NCBI GenBank assembly: GCA_021833085.1
Contig: JAKBGL010000039.1
Span: forward strand, 1 to 9,184
Length of the DNA stretch: 9,184 bases
Direction: 5' to 3'
Origin: Actinomycetes bacterium
GTDB lineage: Bacteria; Actinomycetota; Acidimicrobiia; Acidimicrobiales; Acidimicrobiaceae
Under the pieces are notes generated by a model. That model saw only the letters and a list, made by a program, of their open reading frames with translations, was not told where the DNA came from and ran no database searches. A program made the translations under genes and the position numbers. Shown piece after piece: positions 1-6,613 of this stretch. Within the stretch, counting starts at the first letter, position 1. Each line of letters starts with the position of its first letter.

Positions 1-13
1 TGTCAAGCTCGAA

Positions 14-34
14 GAGACCCCATAAGGGGGTCTC
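14..34. terminator. Strong hairpin downstream of serA, possible terminator
   Basis: GAGACCCC (14-21) and GGGGTCTC (27-34) form a perfect 8-bp GC-rich stem with a five-base loop. It lies about 115 bases beyond the serA stop codon, in the direction serA is transcribed. No T-run follows on either strand, so it is not a canonical intrinsic terminator. It could be a U-less terminator or an RNA 3'-end stabiliser. The rest of 1-148 shows no gene that I can support; there is a TATAAT at 57-62 but no matching -35 box. Confidence 0.4.
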
Positions 35-148
35 AGCTGTTGATAGGTAAATACACTATAATGATAAGCGATGAACTTGCATAAGTGGGCACTGTCCTAA
101 GGTTTCATCCACAAACGGATTATAGGTGGTATGAAGCCGAGAAGATGT

Positions 149-1723
149 CTACTGGTCTTCGCAGCTAACGGACTTTGCATAGATGATTCCGTCGGAAGCG
201 GAGAGCTGTTCGGTTATCTCTTCAGGTATCTCTCGGTCCGTAGCAATGATCATGAGTGCGGTCCCTCCCGTGCTTGTTGGGCTGACACCCATCGAGGAGA
301 TCGATATTCCATTTTCACCTAGGACTGTACCTACGAGTCCTATTTTGCCGGGTCGATCGTCATTTTTGACCACGAGCATGTACTTAGCTGGTGGAACCTC
401 AACTGTGTGACCGTCAACCTCGACTATCTTGGGAGTGTGTGACGGACCTATCGTCGTTCCCGACACGGAGTGTTCAGCTGACCTAATCGAGATAAGAGAA
501 ACGTAGTCTTTCGGAGTTGAAGAGGTAGTCTCGGAGATCTCTAGTCCACGCTCCGCCGCTAACTGTGGAGCATTTACGTAGGATACGGGTTCATTGGTTC
601 CTGCCGCAAAGAGTCCCTTTATCGCAGAGAGAGTCAAGATGCGAGTATCCTCTGTTGCGATGTTTCCCTGGTACTCTAGTTGAATGCTCGAAGGGAGGGC
701 GTCTGAAAGAGACCCAAGAAACCTTCCTAAGGCCTCTGCGATACCAAGGAAAGGCTTGATCACTGGAGAAGCTTCTGAGGCGTTTATATTCACCGCAAAG
801 GGTACGAACTCGTTCGAGAAGGCGAGAATGAGTTGCTCTGCTATGGTGACGCCGGCCTTGTCCTGTGCTTCAGTGGTCGAAGCACCAAGGTGAGGAGTTA
901 CAACGACATTGGGGTGCCCTACTAAAGGTGACCCATGTGGTGGTTCTTCAGCGAATACATCAAGAGCGGCGCCCCCAACTTTGCCAGACGATATCGCCTC
1001 ATAGAGTGCGTCTTCATCGACGATGCCACCACGGGACGCGTTGATGATTCGTATCCCGTCCTTAGCCTTTGCTAGTAGATCTTTGTTGATAAGACCAAGG
1101 GTCTCTTTTGACTTAGGAAGATGAATGGATATGAAGTCGGCAGAGGATACTAGGTCCTCCAGCGATTGGAGTCCTACTCCCATCTTCTCCGCTCTTTCTT
1201 GGGAGATATAGGGGTCGTAAGCGATGAGCGTCATGCCAAAAGCTAGGCATCTCTGAGCGACCAAGGCTCCGATTCGGCCGAGCCCGATGATTCCCATAGT
1301 CTTTCCATAGAGCTCGACACCTTCAAATTTAGACCTCTCCCACTTTCCTTGCACTAAAGAGTTGTGCGCCTGAGGAATGTTTCGCGCCTGGGCGAGTAGA
1401 AGAGCTATTGCATGTTCTGCCGCTGAAAGAATATTGGACTGCGGAGCATTTACTACCATGACTCCTCGCTGGGTGGCTACTTTCACATCGACGTTGTCGA
1501 GCCCAATTCCAGCGCGCCCTACTACTTTGAGTTTTGGGGCGTTTTCGAAAACCTCTTTAGTAATTTTTGTGGCGGAGCGGACTACGACCCCTTCGATGTC
1601 AGACATCAGTACAAGCAATCGCTCTGGAGTGGGATTTAAATCTACCACGACCTCGTGTCCACCTTGTCGGAGAAGCTCTACTCCACTCGGTGCGATCTCC
1701 TCGGCAATTAAAATTTTGGCCAT
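149..1723 (-). CDS. serA: D-3-phosphoglycerate dehydrogenase (long, ACT-domain type)
   Basis: This cytosolic enzyme oxidises 3-phosphoglycerate to 3-phosphohydroxypyruvate with NAD, the first committed step of serine synthesis. The 524-residue length fits the long SerA class. Residues 1-310 form the catalytic and nucleotide-binding region. The Rossmann motif GIIGLGRIG is at 144-152. The expected catalytic residues are R231 (in NASRGG), E260 (in AEEPP) and H278 (in TPHLGAST). Residues about 315-440 match the extra intervening domain of long SerA. Residues about 447-522 form a C-terminal ACT domain, which in this family usually binds serine for feedback control; whether it does so here is inferred. 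The ATG start follows GGAAGGG (1730-1736) with a six-base gap. The gene ends in TAG. It has its own promoter upstream, so it is probably not dependent on the acyl-CoA dehydrogenase gene behind it. Confidence 0.97.
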   Translation of the reverse strand: MAKILIAEEIAPSGVELLRQGGHEVVVDLNPTPERLLVLMSDIEGVVVRSATKITKEVFENAPKLKVVGRAGIGLDNVDVKVATQRGVMVVNAPQSNILSAAEHAIALLLAQARNIPQAHNSLVQGKWERSKFEGVELYGKTMGIIGLGRIGALVAQRCLAFGMTLIAYDPYISQERAEKMGVGLQSLEDLVSSADFISIHLPKSKETLGLINKDLLAKAKDGIRIINASRGGIVDEDALYEAISSGKVGGAALDVFAEEPPHGSPLVGHPNVVVTPHLGASTTEAQDKAGVTIAEQLILAFSNEFVPFAVNINASEASPVIKPFLGIAEALGRFLGSLSDALPSSIQLEYQGNIATEDTRILTLSAIKGLFAAGTNEPVSYVNAPQLAAERGLEISETTSSTPKDYVSLISIRSAEHSVSGTTIGPSHTPKIVEVDGHTVEVPPAKYMLVVKNDDRPGKIGLVGTVLGENGISISSMGVSPTSTGGTALMIIATDREIPEEITEQLSASDGIIYAKSVSCEDQ

Positions 1724-1773
1724 TACCTACCCTTCCGTCAAGTTTTTGCAATAGAAACAGGTTCAATCTTCTA

Positions 1774-1802
1774 ACTATAACCTAGCAAGTCATAATTCTA
1801 AA
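1774..1802 (-). promoter_or_regulatory. Candidate sigma-70-type promoter of serA
   Basis: Read on the minus strand, TTTAGA (1797-1802) and TATAGT (1774-1779) are 17 bases apart. They match the -35 consensus at 4 of 6 positions and the -10 consensus at 5 of 6. Transcription would start near 1767, giving a leader of about 40-45 bases before the serA ATG. It lies in the 124-base gap between serA and the upstream dehydrogenase gene. The assignment rests on motif and spacing only. Confidence 0.45.
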
Positions 1803-1847
1803 AATGGTTGCACTAGTGACGGCGTTTATTCTATGATCTGCAGAACG

Positions 1848-3065
1848 TTAGTTTCGTGGGGTCTCAGCCCACGACTTTTCTTTGTCGATTCTGGGTTCCC
1901 CTGGTAGGCCAAGAACTCTCTCTCCCAAAATATTCCGCATGATCTCGGAGGTTCCTCCCTCTATCGAGTTTGCACGAGATCGCAAAAACGCTTTAGGAAG
2001 GTCGTATCTTGTGCGAAGGCGCTCGCCTTGTTCCTCAGTGAAGTCGGGGCTATGCATCTCGTAACTCTCGTACAGGAGCCCGTCTAGCCCGAGGAGATCG
2101 ATAGCAAAGGAGTAGATCTCTTTGTTAAGCTCGGCGTATAGTAACTTTGCTACTGAGCCCTCTGGTCCGGGGGTTCCGGCACTTCTTGTCTGTCCCGCTC
2201 TGATATTTAGCAGCCTTCCCGCTTCGGCTTTCGTCCATAACTTCATAAACTCGGCTTTTTGTTCCGGAGTTACGTGGTTAGAGTTCTTAATGATCTTTAA
2301 TGCTTCTCCGATGGCACCAGAGTTTCGTGGAGCTATATTCCCACCGATAGAGAGCCTCTCGTTCATCAACGTAGTGATCGCTCCTGACCAACCACTTCCA
2401 ACCTCGCCCAAGCGCTGGGAGTCTGGAACTCTGACCTCGTTGAAGAAGACCTCGTTGAACTCCGCGTCACCGGTGATTTGGCGAAGGGGACGTACTTCGA
2501 CGCCAGGAGCGTGCATGTCAACGACGAAATAAGTCATCCCCTGATGTTTGGGAAGATCTGGGTCGGTGCGGGCTAACAACATACCCCACCTAGAAACATG
2601 TGCTAAAGTAGTCCAGACCTTCTGCCCATTTACGATCCAGAGGTCTCCGTCTCGTTCTGCTCTAGTTGCAAGGCTGGCAATGTCTGACCCGGCCCCCGGC
2701 TCGGAGAACAGCTGACACCAGATCTCCTCTGTTGTAAAACAAGGGCGTAAAAGCCTTTGAGCAAGCTCTCGGGATCCGTGGGTAAAGATGGTGGGAGCGG
2801 CCATGCCTACACCTATTGGATTTCGAAAGAAGTTGTTTGGTGCTCCGGCTTCCCTAAGTTCACGTTGGACAAGTTCTTGGTAAGAGGGAGGTAACCCAAG
2901 CCCCCCGAGTCCTTTCGGAAAGTGGACATATGCTAATCCAAGGTCAAACTGCCGCCCCCAGAACTCAACAGGGTTTGCCGTACTGGGAGGAAAGCTTTCT
3001 AATAGCTCTTTAACTTTCGCCTTGAGATCGGTTTCGATCGTAGTGTTAGCGCCTGTATTGGTCAA
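1848..3065 (-). CDS. Acyl-CoA dehydrogenase, FadE-like
   Basis: This is a flavin-dependent acyl-CoA dehydrogenase of 405 residues, which introduces the alpha,beta double bond in an acyl-CoA and passes electrons to ETF. The middle-domain signature LFSEPGAGSD is at 119-128, followed by NGQKVWTTLAHVSRW (146-160), the usual flavin-contact region. Near the C-terminus, SIEGGTSEIMRNILGERVLG (367-386) carries E369, which aligns with the catalytic glutamate of the family. The IEGGT form and the trailing VLGLPGEP resemble actinobacterial FadE proteins acting on bulky, branched or ring-derived substrates more than classical short-chain enzymes. The substrate is not determined. The start is TTG, chosen because AAGGAG lies six bases upstream. 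The gene ends in TAA. It is divergent from the esterase and 124 bases from serA. Confidence 0.9.
   Translation of the reverse strand: MTNTGANTTIETDLKAKVKELLESFPPSTANPVEFWGRQFDLGLAYVHFPKGLGGLGLPPSYQELVQRELREAGAPNNFFRNPIGVGMAAPTIFTHGSRELAQRLLRPCFTTEEIWCQLFSEPGAGSDIASLATRAERDGDLWIVNGQKVWTTLAHVSRWGMLLARTDPDLPKHQGMTYFVVDMHAPGVEVRPLRQITGDAEFNEVFFNEVRVPDSQRLGEVGSGWSGAITTLMNERLSIGGNIAPRNSGAIGEALKIIKNSNHVTPEQKAEFMKLWTKAEAGRLLNIRAGQTRSAGTPGPEGSVAKLLYAELNKEIYSFAIDLLGLDGLLYESYEMHSPDFTEEQGERLRTRYDLPKAFLRSRANSIEGGTSEIMRNILGERVLGLPGEPRIDKEKSWAETPRN
1854..1874 (-). other. Hairpin at the 3' end of the FadE-like gene
   Basis: TCGTGGG (1854-1860) and CCCACGA (1868-1874) form a 7-bp stem around a seven-base loop. 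It sits inside the last codons of the minus-strand dehydrogenase gene, just before its TAA. No T-run follows, so it may only slow or stabilise the transcript end. Confidence 0.3.
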
Positions 3066-3071
3066 CTTTTG

Positions 3072-3077
3072 CTCCTT
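3072..3077 (-). promoter_or_regulatory. Ribosome binding site fixing the TTG start of the FadE-like gene
   Basis: AAGGAG on the minus strand lies six bases from the TTG at 3063-3065. It is one of the best Shine-Dalgarno matches in the window. It is the reason the rare TTG is taken as the start. Confidence 0.75.
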
Positions 3078-3098
3078 GATTAAGCATGTAAGTACTTT

Positions 3099-3127
3099 AG
3101 CAAAGTGCGCTTCGCTATTTACGTCAA
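3099..3127 (-). promoter_or_regulatory. Weak candidate promoter of the FadE-like gene
   Basis: On the minus strand, TTGACG (3122-3127) is a 5-of-6 match to a -35 box. Seventeen bases further is TTTGCT (3099-3104), a poor -10. The leader would be short, about 30 bases. The -35 is convincing but the -10 is not, so the exact promoter is uncertain. Confidence 0.3.
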
Positions 3128-3188
3128 GGAAAGATCGGTGGAGTCGTTAAATTTAGAACCGGCACGCTAGAGGATAGATACTGTTTAG

Positions 3189-3215
3189 CGAAGTAGTACC
3201 GTGTACTACACTTCG
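3189..3215. promoter_or_regulatory. Palindrome in the divergent region, candidate operator or leader hairpin
   Basis: GTAGTACCGTGTACTAC (3193-3209) is a perfect 7-bp inverted repeat with a three-base centre. The symmetry continues as CGAA (3189-3192) and TTCG (3212-3215), offset by two bases, so as RNA it would form an 11-bp stem with a two-base bulge. It lies 41 bases before the esterase start and 123 bases before the dehydrogenase start. Size and position fit an operator for a dimeric repressor such as a TetR-type protein, or a structured 5' leader. No regulator gene is present in the window. Confidence 0.5.
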
Positions 3216-3256
3216 AATAGGGCTGGATTTGAAAAACATAGTTTGGTGAGGCAAGA

Positions 3257-4276
3257 GTGTATCCGTGGAGTCGAGAACTTGAAGGTCGTTGGGAGAGTCA
3301 TGAAATTGAGAGTGAAGCCCTAAGGGATAACCCTTTAGGAGATCCTTACAAGAGGCCCCTATACGTTTACTTACCTCCATCTTATGACACGTCTGTGGAG
3401 TCGTATCCGGTCATATACGTCCTTCAAGGGATGACTGGACAGGTAGATATGTGGTGGAACCGATCGGCTTTTAGACCCACTACTCCAGAGGCGATAGACA
3501 AGTTGTTTTCAGATCCAGATGTTCCAGATACGATCGTGGTGCTTCTTGATGCTTGGACGTCTTATGGGGGGAGTCAGTATCTAAACTCAAAGGGTACTGG
3601 CAGATACCTTGACTACGTTGTACAAGATGTGGTTGGTTATGTAGATGGGAACTTTCGTACCGTGCCAGATGCTGCTAAGCGAGCCGTGACCGGAAAGTCA
3701 TCTGGTGGTTATGGAGCCATGGTGCTACCGATGCTTAGACCAGGGATCTTCGGTGCTCTCTCTACTCATGCGGGGGATGCAGCCTTTGAGTGGTGCTACC
3801 AGGGTGACCTCGCCCAAAGTGCGAGATCTTTGCTTGAGAACTACAACGGAAGTTTTGATGAGTTTTGGGCAGACTTTAGAGGACGTCCTGCCTTTACTAA
3901 ACCGTGGGATCCGGTTCTTTTGAACGTTTATGCTATGGCGGCTTGCTACTCAACCGACGATGATGGTACAGTACGCATTCCTTTTGATGCTCGAAGTGGC
4001 CTTATAGACGATGATGTTTGGTCACGATGGCTGATGCTCGATCCAGTTCGTATGGCGAGATCTCACGTCGAGGAACTTAGGTCGCTCAAAGGCATCTGGA
4101 TCGATGCAGGGCGTTCTGATGAATACTACCTAGACGTAGGTGCTCGGTGTTTTTCGGCCGTTCTTTCTTCCGTGGGGGTGACTCATCGCCTTGAGCTATT
4201 CAATGGACGCCACGGATCTATAGAGTACAGATATCCCATTGCTATAAAGTACCTGGCAGAGGTTCTACATACTTAA
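3257..4276 (+). CDS. Esterase D/enterochelin-esterase-type alpha/beta hydrolase
   Basis: This is a serine hydrolase of 339 residues, of the putative esterase family that includes S-formylglutathione hydrolases, mycolyltransferases and Fes-like enzymes. The N-terminal half shows the family's PLYVYLPPSYD (34-44) and YPVIYVLQGM (50-59) strands. The nucleophile elbow is GKSSGG (146-151), a GxSxG motif with S148 as nucleophile. D288 (in GRSDEY) and H319 (in NGRHGS) complete a plausible triad in the expected order. I see no signal peptide or membrane segment, so it is likely cytoplasmic. The GTG start follows GTGAGG (3246-3251) with five bases between. It lies divergent from one acyl-CoA dehydrogenase and 196 bases ahead of another, which hints at hydrolysis of an ester or thioester feeding fatty-acid breakdown. 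The substrate is unknown. Confidence 0.85.
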   Translation: MYPWSRELEGRWESHEIESEALRDNPLGDPYKRPLYVYLPPSYDTSVESYPVIYVLQGMTGQVDMWWNRSAFRPTTPEAIDKLFSDPDVPDTIVVLLDAWTSYGGSQYLNSKGTGRYLDYVVQDVVGYVDGNFRTVPDAAKRAVTGKSSGGYGAMVLPMLRPGIFGALSTHAGDAAFEWCYQGDLAQSARSLLENYNGSFDEFWADFRGRPAFTKPWDPVLLNVYAMAACYSTDDDGTVRIPFDARSGLIDDDVWSRWLMLDPVRMARSHVEELRSLKGIWIDAGRSDEYYLDVGARCFSAVLSSVGVTHRLELFNGRHGSIEYRYPIAIKYLAEVLHT

Positions 4277-4348
4277 CTAACATTAATTCCGAAGAGGAAA
4301 ACCGATTTTGACGTGTTTCTACGTTTGTTTGCTGCCGTACTTTAGTGA

Positions 4349-4376
4349 TTGCCTTTAGTTGTATCCAATTTAACTT
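4349..4376 (+). promoter_or_regulatory. Candidate promoter of the second acyl-CoA dehydrogenase
   Basis: TTGCCT (4349-4354) and TAACTT (4371-4376) are 16 bases apart. The -10 fits the relaxed TAnnnT form common in actinobacteria. A start near 4383 would give a leader of about 90 bases that contains the nested inverted repeat at 4410-4450. This is a motif match only. Confidence 0.33.
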
Positions 4377-4409
4377 CTACTTTCTCTGTAGTTGTAAGAT
4401 GATGGTGTT

Positions 4410-4450
4410 AGGAGAAGTAGTTACGTTGTTTCCCAATTTGGGATTCTCCT
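4410..4450 (+). promoter_or_regulatory. Nested inverted repeats in the leader of the second acyl-CoA dehydrogenase
   Basis: The inner repeat TCCCAATTTGGGA (4431-4443) is a 6-1-6 palindrome. The outer arms AGGAGAA (4410-4416) and TTCTCCT (4444-4450) are perfect complements, and the right arm directly abuts the inner repeat. The block lies 22 bases before the ATG. It could be a DNA operator (the inner palindrome), or a leader RNA in which the outer stem controls access to the start. The function is inferred. Confidence 0.42.
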
Positions 4451-4472
4451 CTAGGACTGAAAGAATGTTGAT

Positions 4473-5618
4473 ATGAGTAACTTTGCGCTAACCGCAGAAC
4501 AGAAAGAGTTTAGGGCCGTAATAAGAAGATTTGCAGAAGAAAAAATCGCGCCACACGCCGTGGAGGTAGACCGAGCAGCTACATTTCCTTGGGACTCATT
4601 TAAAGCTTGTGTTGAGATGGAGCTACCCGCTTTAGGACTACCGGAAGCTTACGGTGGTTCAGGGGCAACGAGCGTCGATCAAGCGATTATGGTGGAAGAG
4701 TTGGCTCGAGTGTGTGCGTCAACTTCGCTTACAATGTTGATCTCCAAGCTTGGAATGATCCCAGTGCTAAATTGGGGCTCCGAAGCGCTAAAGCAAAAGT
4801 ACATCCCTAATGTCGCCTCAGGATCAGCTCAGGCCTCGTACTGCCTATCGGAACCCGATGCTGGATCTGATGTCGCGTCGATGAAGACAAAAGCGGTAAG
4901 AGACGGCGATTCATACGTAATCACCGGAACCAAGTACTGGGTTACAAACGCCGGCATATCTGATACTTATACGGTCTTTGCTAAAACAGACCCAGATGCC
5001 GGTCATCGGGGTATATCAGCCTTTGTCGTCGAAGCAGACTGGGGCGTGCAGGTTATGAAGCTTGAGGAGAAGCTTGGGGTTAGGGGTTCTCCTACCGGGG
5101 AAGTACTCTTCGATGAGGTAAGGGTGCCTCTTGAAAATCGTATTGGCGAAGAAGGGCAAGGCTTTTACATCGCTATGGGAACTTTAGATCGTAGTCGTCC
5201 GATGATCGGAGCACAGGCGGTTGGAATTGCCCAAGGTGCGATCGACTACGCGGTCAGCTATGCGAGACAGCGTAAGCAGTTTGGCCGAGCAGTAACCGAT
5301 AATCAGGGAATTCAGTTCATGATTGCGGACATGGAAACTAAAGTGGAGGCATCGAGAGGACTTGTATATCATGCATGTGCGTTAGTGGATGAAGACCCAG
5401 ATAATGAACTGTCTAAATTTGGAGCCATGGCCAAGATGTTTGCTTCCGATAGTGCAATGGCTGTGACAGTGGACGCGGTACAACTCCTCGGAGGTTACGG
5501 CTTTACTAAGGACTTTCCACTAGAGCGCTTTATGCGCGACGCTAAGATTACCCAGATATATGAGGGTACCAATCAGGTCCAAAGAATCGTTGTAGCTCGC
5601 TCGGTACTAAATCGTTAG
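4473..5618 (+). CDS. Acyl-CoA dehydrogenase, short/medium-chain type
   Basis: This is an FAD-dependent acyl-CoA dehydrogenase of 381 residues, the typical length of the short- and medium-chain enzymes (SCAD/butyryl-CoA type). It makes trans-2-enoyl-CoA and reduces ETF. Signatures are YCLSEPDAGSD (123-133), KYWVTNAGISD (154-164), RKQFGRAV (267-274), QLLGGYGFTKDFPLER (337-352) and QIYEGTNQVQRIV (361-373). The catalytic base is E364 in YEGT. It is much closer to classical SCAD than the minus-strand dehydrogenase. The ATG at 4473 lacks a well-spaced Shine-Dalgarno; AGGA at 4453-4456 fits a tiny upstream frame at 4465 better. A hydroxyacyl-CoA dehydrogenase follows after 49 bases, suggesting one beta-oxidation operon. 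The gene ends in TAG inside a hairpin. Confidence 0.95.
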   Translation: MSNFALTAEQKEFRAVIRRFAEEKIAPHAVEVDRAATFPWDSFKACVEMELPALGLPEAYGGSGATSVDQAIMVEELARVCASTSLTMLISKLGMIPVLNWGSEALKQKYIPNVASGSAQASYCLSEPDAGSDVASMKTKAVRDGDSYVITGTKYWVTNAGISDTYTVFAKTDPDAGHRGISAFVVEADWGVQVMKLEEKLGVRGSPTGEVLFDEVRVPLENRIGEEGQGFYIAMGTLDRSRPMIGAQAVGIAQGAIDYAVSYARQRKQFGRAVTDNQGIQFMIADMETKVEASRGLVYHACALVDEDPDNELSKFGAMAKMFASDSAMAVTVDAVQLLGGYGFTKDFPLERFMRDAKITQIYEGTNQVQRIVVARSVLNR

Positions 5619-5630
5619 AGCGACTCTAAC
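5614..5630 (+). other. Hairpin over the stop codon between the two beta-oxidation genes
   Basis: GTTAGAGCGACTCTAAC is a perfect 7-bp stem with a three-base loop. Its left arm contains the TAG stop codon of the acyl-CoA dehydrogenase (5616-5618). No T-run follows. In an operon transcript such a structure could act as an RNA processing or stability element, or limit read-on into the next gene. As DNA it is also a 17-bp operator-like palindrome. Confidence 0.45.
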
Positions 5631-5667
5631 AGTGTATACGTAAGGTATTTATCGACAGGGGTGGCGA

Positions 5668-6522
5668 TTGATCAGCAAAGTTGGTGTAGTTGGATGTGGA
5701 CTCATGGGTTCAGGAATAGCCGAGGTCTGTGCGAGAAAAGGTCTGTCGGTAGTTGTGGTTGAAGCGGATGCTTTAGCGGTTGAAAACGGAATGAAGAGAG
5801 TGGAGAAGTCTCTAAACAGAGCTGTGAGCGCGAAGAAGATGACCGAGGATGAGTTCGAAATTGCAAGGTCAAAGATCCTTTATGAGACGGATATAGAAGC
5901 ACTTAGTGATCGAGAACTTGTAGTTGAGGCTGTTGTAGAAAAAGAAGCGGCGAAAGAAGAGGTCTTTCGAGCTTTGGATAAGTTCGTTGCGGTCGATAAT
6001 GCAATATTGGCATCGAATACCTCCTCGATTCCGATCATGAAACTTGCGATGTCTACATCTCGTCCAGAGTCTGTAGTAGGAATCCACTTTTTCAATCCCG
6101 TTCCCGTTCTTCCTCTTGTTGAAGTAGTGCGATCGTTGTTAACGTCTCCTGAGACCGAACAACGCTCAATGGCGTTCGTTGAAGATACCTTGGGGAAGCA
6201 TGTGATTCGGTCGAAAGATAGAGCCGGCTTCATAGTAAATGCGCTGCTTATTCCCTACCTTCTATCTGCTATTAGAATGTACGAGTCTGGATTCGCTAGC
6301 GCTGACGATATCGATGCCGGAATGGTTGAAGGCTGTGCCCATCCCATGGGGCCTCTCGCTCTCGTGGACCTTATAGGCCTAGATACGACCCAGGCGGTTG
6401 CTCAGTCGTTATACGAGGAGTTTAAAGAGCCGCTATATGCGCCACCGCCTCTTCTCTCTAGAATGTGTGAGGCTGGCCTTTTGGGCCGAAAGACAAAACG
6501 AGGGTTTTACTCTTACGGCTAG
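5668..6522 (+). CDS. 3-hydroxyacyl-CoA (3-hydroxybutyryl-CoA) dehydrogenase
   Basis: This 284-residue enzyme oxidises L-3-hydroxyacyl-CoA to 3-ketoacyl-CoA with NAD (or runs in reverse with NADPH in some homologues). It is the stand-alone FadB2/Hbd/PaaH type, without a hydratase domain. The Rossmann motif GCGLMGSG is at 9-16. Expected active-site residues are S119 (in SNTSS), H140 (in HFFNP) and E152 (in LVEVV); the spacing from S119 to H140 to E152 equals that of the mitochondrial enzyme. DRAGFIVNALLIPYL (184-198) and HPMGPLALVDLIGLDT (225-240) mark the C-terminal helical dimerisation domain. The start is TTG, six bases after AGGGG (5657-5661); a nearby GTG at 5661 is out of frame. It is probably co-transcribed with the preceding dehydrogenase. 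Confidence 0.94.
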   Translation: MISKVGVVGCGLMGSGIAEVCARKGLSVVVVEADALAVENGMKRVEKSLNRAVSAKKMTEDEFEIARSKILYETDIEALSDRELVVEAVVEKEAAKEEVFRALDKFVAVDNAILASNTSSIPIMKLAMSTSRPESVVGIHFFNPVPVLPLVEVVRSLLTSPETEQRSMAFVEDTLGKHVIRSKDRAGFIVNALLIPYLLSAIRMYESGFASADDIDAGMVEGCAHPMGPLALVDLIGLDTTQAVAQSLYEEFKEPLYAPPPLLSRMCEAGLLGRKTKRGFYSYG

Positions 6523-6598
6523 TATGTGAGGTCTATCTAGCTGAGGTTGCTAATGCGTGCTTTGGCTCTATCCCTAATGAGATATCGTCATGCCGTAG

Positions 6599-6604
6599 TA
6601 GTAT
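6599..6604 (+). promoter_or_regulatory. Candidate -10 box for a leaderless gltX transcript
   Basis: TAGTAT fits the relaxed TAnnnT pattern and ends ten bases before the gltX GTG. A start about seven bases downstream would fall near 6611, almost at the initiation codon. No -35 box is visible at the usual distance. The proposal is made mainly because gltX has no Shine-Dalgarno sequence. Confidence 0.25.
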
Positions 6605-6613
6605 CTACCTATT

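Noticed and set aside
40..62. TTGATA (40-45) and TATAAT (57-62) as a plus-strand promoter
   Set aside because: The spacing is 11 bases, too short for a sigma-70-type promoter, and no plus-strand gene follows.
1377..1754. Plus-strand frame of 125 codons opposite serA
   Set aside because: It lies almost wholly antisense to the well-supported serA, has low-complexity Ser/Thr/Arg-rich content, and lacks a family pattern or ribosome site.
27..1868. The 11-mer GGGGTCTCAGC occurs at 27-37 and 1858-1868, both in hairpins
   Set aside because: A handful of 11-base repeats is expected by chance in a window this size, and the stems themselves differ.
2122..2532. Plus-strand frame of 136 codons opposite the FadE-like gene
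   Set aside because: It is a shadow of a gene with clear family motifs; its composition follows from the codons on the other strand.
3193..5630. Shared operator between the 17-bp palindromes at 3193-3209 and 5614-5630
   Set aside because: They share 7-3-7 geometry but agree at only about half the positions, so a common binding protein is not supported.
5880..6233. Minus-strand frame of 117 codons opposite the hydroxyacyl-CoA dehydrogenase
   Set aside because: It is antisense shadow of a complete, motif-rich enzyme gene.
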